From Methanosarcinales archaeon (GTDB lineage: Archaea; Nanobdellota; Nanobdellia; Woesearchaeales; CG1-02-33-12): a DNA stretch of 11,223 nt. This document shows positions 1 through 5,580 of this stretch, one piece after another. Each line of letters opens with the position of its first letter. Position 1 is the stretch's first letter. The stretch lies in the NCBI GenBank assembly GCA_017610505.1, contig JAFCBX010000014.1, positions 1 through 11,223 on the forward strand. Reading direction: 5' to 3'. Both the position numbers and the translations under genes were made by a program. The notes under the pieces were generated by a model that saw nothing but the letters and a program-made list of their open reading frames with translations, made no database searches and was not told the origin of the DNA.

Positions 1-63
1 GAACCTGAAACAAAATTCCTTAAATGTACAAAATGCAAACATATCTGGCGGGATTATAGTTAG
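1..63 (+). CDS. Transcription elongation factor TFS (C-terminal end only)
   Basis: The window opens inside a reading frame whose last 20 codons end at the TAG at 61-63. The tail contains KCTKCKHIWRDYS, preceded by EPET. This matches the end of the C-terminal zinc ribbon of archaeal TFS, the TFIIS/Rpb9-like factor that stimulates transcript cleavage by backtracked RNA polymerase; family members end in a similar EPETxFxKCxxCxHxWRxY. The visible CxxC is the second half of the C4 zinc site. The N-terminal ribbon and the D-E catalytic loop lie outside the window. The next gene starts on the very next base (TAGATG), so the two are probably cotranscribed. The family call rests on a short but distinctive tail. 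Confidence 0.8.
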   Translation, partial: EPETKFLKCTKCKHIWRDYS

Positions 64-306
64 ATGAAAAACATAAAACAAGGAATTATTAAAGTTATTT
101 TGAAACCTAATTCTACGAAAAACAGGATAATTAAATTTGATTCTGAAAGAAATGCTTACAGGATTGAGATAAAAGCCCCTGCTAAGGACAATAAGGCAAA
201 TATAGAGCTTATTAAATTTCTTTCAAAGTCATTGAAGAAGAATGTTAAGATAATTAAAGGTTTCAAAGGCAAGGAAAAATTAATTAAGATTTCCATAAGA
301 GAATAA
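64..306 (+). CDS. DUF167 (YggU-like) family protein
   Basis: An 80-residue protein of the DUF167/UPF0235 family, small alpha/beta proteins of unknown function found in bacteria, archaea and eukaryotes. Family hallmarks are visible: an N-terminal strand with VILKPNSTKNRI (about residues 11-22), the central KAPAKDNKANIELIKFLSK block (about 38-56, matching the usual K-A-P-P-x-x-G-K-A-N pattern), and the late VKIIKGFKGKEKLIKI strand. The length is typical of archaeal members. ATG 64 is chosen because it abuts the TAG of the TFS frame and leaves a complete domain. There is no room for a separate promoter, so it should be read from the TFS transcript. Its stop at 304-306 directly abuts the stop of the convergent next gene. 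Function unknown; family assignment fairly sure. Confidence 0.82.
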   Translation: MKNIKQGIIKVILKPNSTKNRIIKFDSERNAYRIEIKAPAKDNKANIELIKFLSKSLKKNVKIIKGFKGKEKLIKISIRE

Positions 307-1473
307 TCACTTTTTTTCTCTTCTTTCACTCAGAAAAATTATAACTGCCAGAATTATAATTCCTAACAGTATATTATATTTGTAAGAAATTATGAAGGCA
401 AGGATTTTAGTAAGAAACTTTGAATAATAAAGGAAAAATATCAATAGGGCTCCAACCAAAACAAGTACATACTTAATGAATTTATTTTTCTTATCGGTTT
501 TTTTCAGGGCTTTTTTTGGCTTTCTCTCTTTTTTCTTTGGTTTATCTCTTTTTTCAGGCCATTTCTCTTCAGACTCCTCTTCTGTGAAGAATTCAATAAT
601 ACCCTTCCACACCCCTTTAATAATTCCCTGTTTTTTCTTTTTTTTGGGTTTCTTCTTTTTCTCTGGCTCCTTTTTCTTAATTTTTTTAGGCTTTTCCTCT
701 TCAGATTCCCCTATTTCTTCTGTAAAAAAATCAACTATCCCGTTCCAGGCGCTTTTTAATGTGCCTTCTTCTTTTCCCTGGATTTTTTCTACCTCACTAA
801 TCTTTTTTTTGTCCCCTTTTCTTATTTCAGGATGTTTTTTCAAAAAGTTAATTATCCTCCTGAATCTTGAATCAAGCCTGTTTAGGTTTTTTCTAAAATA
901 ATTGTTTTCAACAGAATTTTTTCTTACTGACTGGATTTCCTGCCTCAACTCAGAAAGCTGTTTGTTGAAGTATGATTTGTCAATGAACCTCTTTTCAAGC
1001 TCATCAACCCCTTTTTTTATGCTGCTGATGTCCTGCGCCCTTTTCTTAATTCTGGCATCAAACTTGTTTGTTTGCATATTGAATTCATTCACATCAACAA
1101 CTGTATTTTTTAGATTTTCAAATTTCTTTTTAATTCCATTAGCCTTTTTAAAGCCCTCAATCATTAAATCAACAGATCCCTTTAGTTTTAATGCTTCTCT
1201 CAGTTCTTTTTTGAGTTTCTCTCTTTTTTTTATCTCCTTTAAGACCTGATTATGTTTTTCATTTAAGGAATCTATTTCGCTTTGAAAGTCCTGGTTTTTA
1301 ACAAAATCTCCCCTTATCTCAGAGAGTTTATTGTTTATATCCTGAACAAGGCGCTCCTTTTTTTTGGTTAGGTTGTTTATATCCTTTTTTACTGCAGAAA
1401 AAGATGATTTCAGATTTTTATTTAGATTATAAAGCCTTATTTCTATATTTTCTTCTTTACCCCCAGAAACCAT
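307..1473 (-). CDS. Lysine-rich coiled-coil protein with C-terminal membrane segments and a duplicated W/FFTEE motif
   Basis: A 388-residue protein I cannot assign to a family. Residues 1-215 are charged and helical with heptad-like spacing, suggesting a long coiled coil. Residues 220-330 are very rich in Lys, Glu and Pro and probably disordered. Two copies of one amphipathic motif are embedded there: GTLKSAWNGIVDFFTEE (237-253) and GIIKGVWKGIIEFFTEE (283-299). The C-terminus is hydrophobic: one membrane helix at about 333-350 and a second hydrophobic stretch at about 354-381, ending in SERREKK. There is no signal peptide, so the coiled coil is probably cytosolic and tethered to the membrane from its C-terminus. 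A BRE/TATA element about 29 bases upstream of the ATG implies a leaderless transcript. It might be a scaffold or a membrane-organising protein, but nothing in the sequence proves that. Low-complexity Lys/Glu stretches would make weak database hits unreliable. Confidence 0.85.
   Translation of the reverse strand: MVSGGKEENIEIRLYNLNKNLKSSFSAVKKDINNLTKKKERLVQDINNKLSEIRGDFVKNQDFQSEIDSLNEKHNQVLKEIKKREKLKKELREALKLKGSVDLMIEGFKKANGIKKKFENLKNTVVDVNEFNMQTNKFDARIKKRAQDISSIKKGVDELEKRFIDKSYFNKQLSELRQEIQSVRKNSVENNYFRKNLNRLDSRFRRIINFLKKHPEIRKGDKKKISEVEKIQGKEEGTLKSAWNGIVDFFTEEIGESEEEKPKKIKKKEPEKKKKPKKKKKQGIIKGVWKGIIEFFTEEESEEKWPEKRDKPKKKERKPKKALKKTDKKNKFIKYVLVLVGALLIFFLYYSKFLTKILAFIISYKYNILLGIIILAVIIFLSERREKK
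577..765 (-). repeat. Internal protein repeat: two copies of a W-G-I-(D/E)-F-F-T-E-E segment
   Basis: Codons for residues 237-253 (715-765) and 283-299 (577-627) of the coiled-coil protein encode near-identical 17-residue segments. Both have Trp at position 7, G-I at 9-10, an acidic residue at 12 and FFTEE at 13-17. Each is followed by an acidic run and then a Lys/Pro-rich run, so the whole 46-residue unit looks duplicated. The conserved aromatic and hydrophobic residues sit in otherwise disordered sequence, as expected of short amphipathic binding helices. The DNA copies have diverged in codon use, so this is not a fresh duplication. Confidence 0.8.
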
Positions 1474-1498
1474 TTTTAATTTTAAAGTGATAATTAAC

Positions 1499-1513
1499 TA
1501 TATAAACTTTTCG
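1499..1513 (-). promoter_or_regulatory. Archaeal promoter (BRE + TATA) of the coiled-coil protein gene
   Basis: Read on the minus strand, CGAAAAG is followed directly by TTTATATA, matching the archaeal BRE and TATA consensus. The box centre lies about 29 bases before the ATG at 1473, which puts the expected transcript start within about three bases of the start codon. A leaderless mRNA fits the absence of any Shine-Dalgarno sequence here. Confidence 0.75.
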
Positions 1514-1585
1514 ATAGTTAAAGGCCAATCGGATGTTTATTTTTAATAGGAACCTTGTTTTTATTGAATAAATATTTAAAGTAAA

Positions 1586-1601
1586 GACAAAAATTTATAT
1601 A
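1586..1601 (+). promoter_or_regulatory. Archaeal TATA box of the flavodoxin gene
   Basis: TTTATATA at 1594-1601 is preceded by the purine-rich GACAAAAA. Its centre is about 26 bases before ATG 1624, the standard TATA-to-start distance in archaea, so the transcript is probably leaderless. The GGCGGGG just before the ATG is not a good Shine-Dalgarno match and would lie upstream of the predicted transcript. Confidence 0.7.
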
Positions 1602-1623
1602 TTAACCAAAAAGGCGGGGTAAT

Positions 1624-2109
1624 ATGAAAACTTTAGTTGTATTTTATTCAAGAACAGGACTTACAAAAGAGATAGCAGTCCACATTTCAGAGGAACTTAA
1701 CTGTGATATTGAGGAAATCTTTGATGTAAAAAGCAGGAAAGGCATTTTTGGTTGTATCAGGTCCGGAATTGAGTCAGCATTTAAAAAAACACCTAATATA
1801 AAAGAAATTGAAGTAAACCCAGAGAATTATGATATTGTTATAATTGGAACGCCTGTTTGGGTTGGAAACATGGCCAGCCCTGTAAGAACATACCTTTTCA
1901 GGAACAATGATAAGCTGAATAGGGTTGCTTTCTTCTGCACAATGCTTAGCAGAGGCAGCAAAAAGACATTCCTCGAGATGGAAAAATTGTCTGAATTTAA
2001 TCCTTTGGCATGCCTTGCCCTCACAGGTAATGAAATAAAACAGGAAAAACACATAAAGAAAGTAAAGGAATTCATAAACAAAATAAAAAAGAATTACAAG
2101 AAAACTTAA
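1624..2109 (+). CDS. Flavodoxin-family FMN protein
   Basis: A 161-residue single-domain flavodoxin-like protein, of normal length for short-chain members. The FMN phosphate loop follows strand 1 as YSRTGLTKEIA (residues 8-18, the S/T-x-T-G-x-T pattern). The second FMN loop is TPVWVGNMASPV (76-87), with a Trp suited to stack on the isoalloxazine ring. A further loop follows FFCTM at 103-107. By family it carries FMN and acts as a low-potential electron carrier or small flavin oxidoreductase in the cytosol; the partner cannot be read from sequence. The nearest redox protein is the DUF362 iron-sulfur protein, not adjacent and on the opposite strand. Its stop codon overlaps that of the convergent PGK gene. 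It could also be a menaquinone-dependent protoporphyrinogen oxidase-like (HemG) flavodoxin, but there is no heme gene nearby. Confidence 0.85.
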   Translation: MKTLVVFYSRTGLTKEIAVHISEELNCDIEEIFDVKSRKGIFGCIRSGIESAFKKTPNIKEIEVNPENYDIVIIGTPVWVGNMASPVRTYLFRNNDKLNRVAFFCTMLSRGSKKTFLEMEKLSEFNPLACLALTGNEIKQEKHIKKVKEFINKIKKNYKKT

Positions 2110-3281
2110 TAACTCTCCTTTTGCAATGCCTTTATTGCTGGCAGCTCTTTTCCACTCAGAAACTGCAAAAATGCGCCGCCGCCTGTTGAGATATAACTTA
2201 CCTTATTTTCAAGGCCAAGTTTTTTTATGGCAGCAGCAGAATCACCCCCACCAATAATAACCTTTGCCTTCAGGCCAGATAAGAACAAAGCAATCTCGTT
2301 TGTTCCTTCTGCAAACTTCTCAAACTCAAATGCCCCAATTGGGCCGCTCCATACAATAGTCTTTGAGTCCTTTAGTGTTTTTTTGTACAGTGCAATACTA
2401 TCAGAACCTATATCTCCTATCATACATTCATCTGTTATTTTTTCAATCTTTGCTATTCTTGAATTCTCACCCTTCTCAATGCTGTCTGCAACAAATACAT
2501 CAATAGGCAGAATTATCTTTCCTTTTGATTGTAATAAAAGTGATTTTGCACAATTCACTGATTCAAGATCAAATTTTGATTTTCCTATGTTGGCACCCAT
2601 TGCCTTAAGAAATGTGTTTGCCAAAACACCCCCCACAACTATTTTGTCAGCTATTTCCAGAAGATTTTTTATTACATCTATCTTATCTGGCTTTGCTCCG
2701 CCAATTATAGCAATAAACGGCTTTTCAGGATTTTGCATTATTTTTGTTAAAATCATCACCTCTTCTTCAACCAGAAAGCCAGCACAAGAAGGCAAAAACT
2801 TTGTTATTGTAGTCATAGATGCATGATTTCTATGGCAGTTTGCAAATGCATCATTAACATAAACATCACCTAAGCTTGAAAGCTCTTTTGCAAATTCTTC
2901 ATCATTGCTCTCTTCTTCAGCATGAAACCGAAGGTTTTCCAGTAAAACAATATCCTTATTTTTCATTTCATTTATTTTTTCTTTTATTTCTTGGCCAATG
3001 CAGTTATCTAATTTTATTACTTCTTTATCTAGTAATTCACTAAGTTTTTTAGCAACCTTGTTCATCTTCAGCTTTTCAACGACCTGGCCTTTTGGCCTTC
3101 CAAGATGGCTCATAAGTATAACCTTGGCATTTTTTTCCAAAAGAAAAGTCATTGTTGGAATTGCAGCCATTATTCTCTCGTCTTCAGTTATGTCTCCATC
3201 ATCATTCAATGGAACATTAAAATCAACCCTTACCAAAACCTTTTTGTTTTTAAAATCAAAATCTTTCATTGTTTGAATCAT
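2106..3281 (-). CDS. pgk: Phosphoglycerate kinase (bacterial type)
   Basis: Transfers phosphate between 1,3-bisphosphoglycerate and ADP in glycolysis, or the reverse in gluconeogenesis. The 391 residues match the usual monomeric enzyme. Substrate-binding motifs in the N-terminal half are RVDFNVPL (18-25), SHLGRPKG (58-65), LLENLRFH (113-120) and NDAFANCHRNHAS (143-155). The nucleotide-binding half shows GGAKPDKI (194-201), WSGPIGAFE (311-319), GGGDSAAAIKKLG (344-356) and STGGGAFLQFLSGKELP (365-381). The GGAK loop is one residue shorter than the common GGAKVSDKI. The chosen ATG overlaps the DUF362 stop as ATGA and follows GGTGAT at a short distance; a second Met at residue 5 is less well placed. 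It is therefore translationally coupled to DUF362. Its TAA overlaps the flavodoxin TAA on the opposite strand. Confidence 0.96.
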   Translation of the reverse strand: MIQTMKDFDFKNKKVLVRVDFNVPLNDDGDITEDERIMAAIPTMTFLLEKNAKVILMSHLGRPKGQVVEKLKMNKVAKKLSELLDKEVIKLDNCIGQEIKEKINEMKNKDIVLLENLRFHAEEESNDEEFAKELSSLGDVYVNDAFANCHRNHASMTTITKFLPSCAGFLVEEEVMILTKIMQNPEKPFIAIIGGAKPDKIDVIKNLLEIADKIVVGGVLANTFLKAMGANIGKSKFDLESVNCAKSLLLQSKGKIILPIDVFVADSIEKGENSRIAKIEKITDECMIGDIGSDSIALYKKTLKDSKTIVWSGPIGAFEFEKFAEGTNEIALFLSGLKAKVIIGGGDSAAAIKKLGLENKVSYISTGGGAFLQFLSGKELPAIKALQKESY

Positions 3282-4411
3282 TTTATCACCTTCTTTATCC
3301 AGTTTTTAAGAGAGGTTATAAATCTTGCGATGGATGACTTTCCGATTGTTATTGCTTTTTCAGGGCAAAGCTCTTGGCAGCAATAGCATAAAATGCACTT
3401 CTTTCTGTTAATTTTTATTTCATTATTTACCAAGCTAATTGCATTTACAGGGCATGCCTTAATGCAAACAAGGCATTTTTTACACTTCTTTTTATTTACC
3501 TTAATCTCTGGGTTTATTAGTGAATAAAATATCTTAAGCAGGAATCCAGGAACTTTCCTGATAGTTTTTATTGGCTGTTCATATCTTACTTTAATATTTT
3601 TTCCCCCAACAATCTGTATCTCTGGTTTAAGACCCCTTTTAAGTAATGCCTTATTAGTCAGTATATCCTCTGTTTTAAAGCCAATTATTTTTGCTGCAAC
3701 AAAGTCAAGCGCAACGCCACTTTTGCTTGCAATAATTATTCCGGTTTTTTTTATTTTTCCAGCAGCAGGGCCATTTCCTTCCATTCCAACAATTCCGTCC
3801 ATTACATTAAGGTTAGGTATCCTGCAATTATAAATGTCTATTAGTAGATCAGCAAATGTGATTTGGTTTCCACAGATTTTATGATAATATGATTTTTTCC
3901 CTCCGGGGATTATACCAAACATGTTTTTTACAGCACCTGTATAACCAACTAAGCTGTGTGTTTTTAGTTTTGGCATGTTAATAATAAAATCAGCATCTAA
4001 GAGTGATTTTGACACATGAATTCCTTTCAGAATCTTGCCATTTATTTCTGTGTAAGCTATCTTTGACTCTTCAAAGGGTATTAGTTCTGCATTATACCTT
4101 TTGGATATTTCCTCTATTCCTGTTTTCTTAAAAGCCTCCTTTGTTCCTCCAAATGCTCCAATTCCCGATGAATCACCTATTGAAATCTTGCATTTTTTTT
4201 CTTTAAGAATAAAGCAGACAGCATTAATAAGAGCAGGATGTGTTGTAATAGCCTCATCAGGGATTTTTGCGCTTAGAACATTTGGCTTTAAAAGAACTTT
4301 AGAGCCTTGCTTTATCTGAAAGCCAATCAGGTTTAGGGCTTCTCTTACCTTTTCAAGCACAAGCTCTTCATCATAAGAATCGCATTTAACAACTGAAACC
4401 TTTTCTGCCAT
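3278..4411 (-). CDS. DUF362 protein with C-terminal double [4Fe-4S] ferredoxin domain
   Basis: A 377-residue protein of the DUF362 (COG2006-type) family. The N-terminal DUF362 domain covers about residues 1-275 and includes LLKPNV (40-45), IGDSSG (78-83), DADFIINMPKLKTH (139-152) and GAVKNMFGIIPG (159-170), all typical of the family. The C-terminus is a bacterial-type ferredoxin domain with two complete C-x2-C-x2-C-x3-C-P motifs: Cys310/313/316/320 and Cys339/342/345/349, enough for two [4Fe-4S] clusters. It ends in a basic amphipathic tail. The reaction is unknown; the clusters point to electron transfer. It has its own promoter 65 bases after GAPDH and overlaps PGK by four bases (ATGA), so it is translated with PGK. 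No signal peptide is seen, so it should be cytosolic. Confidence 0.88.
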   Translation of the reverse strand: MAEKVSVVKCDSYDEELVLEKVREALNLIGFQIKQGSKVLLKPNVLSAKIPDEAITTHPALINAVCFILKEKKCKISIGDSSGIGAFGGTKEAFKKTGIEEISKRYNAELIPFEESKIAYTEINGKILKGIHVSKSLLDADFIINMPKLKTHSLVGYTGAVKNMFGIIPGGKKSYYHKICGNQITFADLLIDIYNCRIPNLNVMDGIVGMEGNGPAAGKIKKTGIIIASKSGVALDFVAAKIIGFKTEDILTNKALLKRGLKPEIQIVGGKNIKVRYEQPIKTIRKVPGFLLKIFYSLINPEIKVNKKKCKKCLVCIKACPVNAISLVNNEIKINRKKCILCYCCQELCPEKAITIGKSSIARFITSLKNWIKKVIK

Positions 4412-4430
4412 GATGCTTGTTGCTTTAGCT

Positions 4431-4441
4431 TATTATAAAAA
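4431..4441 (-). promoter_or_regulatory. TATA box for the DUF362-pgk operon
   Basis: On the minus strand TTTTTATAATA is centred about 25 bases before the ATG at 4411. There is no Shine-Dalgarno sequence, so the DUF362 message should begin at or next to its start codon. This separates the DUF362-pgk transcript from the upstream GAPDH gene. Confidence 0.6.
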
Positions 4442-4460
4442 GTTTTCTTTTTAAATTGTT

Positions 4461-4474
4461 AAAAAAATAAAAAG
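4461..4474 (-). terminator. Poly-T terminator after GAPDH
   Basis: Read on the minus strand, a T-rich run (CTTTTTATTTTTTT) begins just after the GAPDH stop codon. Runs of T on the coding strand are the usual intrinsic termination signal of archaeal RNA polymerase. It lies before the DUF362 TATA box. Confidence 0.6.
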
Positions 4475-4476
4475 AA

Positions 4477-5472
4477 TTAAACCATCATCTTAATGAATTC
4501 AACCATCCTGCATGAATAGCCCCACTCATTGTCATACCATGCAATAACCTTTACTAAATTTCCAGAGGTTTTTGTTAACTCTGCATCAAAGATTGCAGAA
4601 TGTGGGTTTCCAACAACATCTATTGAAACTATCGGCTCTTCTGTATACTCTAAAATTCCCTTTAACTCATGTTCTGCTACTGACTTGAAAAGCTTGTTTA
4701 TTTCTTCAGCAGTTGTTTCTTTTTTCAGAACAGCAACAAAGTCTGTTATTGAGCCGTCTGCAACAGGAACTCTCATTGCCATTCCGTCAAGTTTTCCTTT
4801 AAGCTCTGGTATTGTTTCTGTTACAGCCTTTGCAGCTCCTGTTGTTGTTGGTATTATTGAAAGATTAGCAGCTCTTGCTCTCCTTAAATCCTTGTGAGGA
4901 AGGTCAAGAATTTTCTGGTCATTCGTGCAGGCATGAATAGTTGTCATAAAACCCTTTTCAATGCCAAAATTATCATTCAGAACTTTTACAACAGGCGCAA
5001 GGCAGTTTGTTGTGCATGATGCTAATGAAATAACATTATCCTTTTTCTTATCATAATCTTTCTCATTTACTCCAATCACAATTGTTTTTATAAAATCTTC
5101 TCCCTTAAATGGAGCAGATATCAAAACCTTTTTTGCCCCTGCCTTTAGATGTTTTTCAGCACCTTCTTTTGTCCTGAATATTCCAGTGCTTTCAACAACA
5201 ACATCAATATCAAGCTTTTTCCATGGAAGTTTTTCAGGATTTTTTTCAGAAAATATCTTTATTTCTTTTCCATTAACCATAATAGAACTATCCTTTGCTT
5301 TGATATCTGCATTTAATATGCCATGAACAGAATCATATTTCAGCAAATGCGCTAAAGTTTTTGCATCTGTCAAGTCATTTACAGCAACAAAATCTATATT
5401 TTTATTGTTAATTCCGGCCCTGAATACGAGCCTTCCTATTCTTCCAAAACCATTGATTGCAACCCTTATCAT
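4477..5472 (-). CDS. gap: Glyceraldehyde-3-phosphate dehydrogenase (bacterial class I, phosphorylating)
   Basis: Oxidises glyceraldehyde-3-phosphate to 1,3-bisphosphoglycerate with NAD and phosphate, the step before PGK. The 331 residues are full length for the bacterial/eukaryotic class, which is distinct from the archaeal class II enzyme. Visible motifs: NAD fold INGFGRIGRLVFR (6-18); Asp33 in VNDL, which favours NAD over NADP; catalytic SCTTNC with Cys153; TTIHACTNDQ with His180; RRARAANLSIIPTTTGAAKAV (197-217); and the C-terminal WYDNEWGYS (312-320). The ATG at 5472 is preferred over an in-frame TTG seven codons upstream, because AGAGGTGAT stands just before the ATG and the protein then begins at MIRVAINGFGRIGR as in homologues. 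It is transcribed alone, from a TATA box about 42 bases upstream to a poly-T terminator. Confidence 0.96.
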   Translation of the reverse strand: MIRVAINGFGRIGRLVFRAGINNKNIDFVAVNDLTDAKTLAHLLKYDSVHGILNADIKAKDSSIMVNGKEIKIFSEKNPEKLPWKKLDIDVVVESTGIFRTKEGAEKHLKAGAKKVLISAPFKGEDFIKTIVIGVNEKDYDKKKDNVISLASCTTNCLAPVVKVLNDNFGIEKGFMTTIHACTNDQKILDLPHKDLRRARAANLSIIPTTTGAAKAVTETIPELKGKLDGMAMRVPVADGSITDFVAVLKKETTAEEINKLFKSVAEHELKGILEYTEEPIVSIDVVGNPHSAIFDAELTKTSGNLVKVIAWYDNEWGYSCRMVEFIKMMV

Positions 5473-5475
5473 GAA

Positions 5476-5520
5476 ATCACCTCTGATAACCAATATTAAT
5501 CATTACTTCTTTTTATATGT
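5476..5520 (-). promoter_or_regulatory. GAPDH promoter and Shine-Dalgarno leader
   Basis: On the minus strand a TATA-like CATATAAAAAG at 5509-5519 predicts a transcript start near 5488, giving a leader of about 16 bases. That leader contains AGAGGTGAT (5476-5484), fully complementary to AUCACCUCU-type 16S rRNA ends, three bases before the ATG at 5472. Most other genes in the window look leaderless, so GAPDH stands out as having a strong Shine-Dalgarno sequence. Confidence 0.7.
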
Positions 5521-5541
5521 TTTGGGTTTTTTGGATTTATT

Positions 5542-5559
5542 CCACAAGCTTTTTATAAG
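5542..5559 (+). promoter_or_regulatory. Promoter of topA
   Basis: TTTTTATAAG (5550-5559) preceded by CCACAAGC is centred about 27 bases before ATG 5581. No Shine-Dalgarno sequence follows, so topA is predicted to be leaderless. The divergent GAPDH promoter lies about 30 bases to the left. Confidence 0.65.
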
Positions 5560-5580
5560 ATTTATTAATTCCTGAAGTTT

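Noticed and set aside
476..1249. Long plus-strand open frames opposite the coiled-coil gene
   Set aside because: Their Phe/Ser-rich translations are the mirror of Lys/Glu-rich codons on the minus strand and have no promoter or family motif.
5470..5493. Upstream TTG start for GAPDH adding seven residues
   Set aside because: It would place the Shine-Dalgarno sequence inside the coding region. The ATG at 5472 gives the conserved N-terminus.
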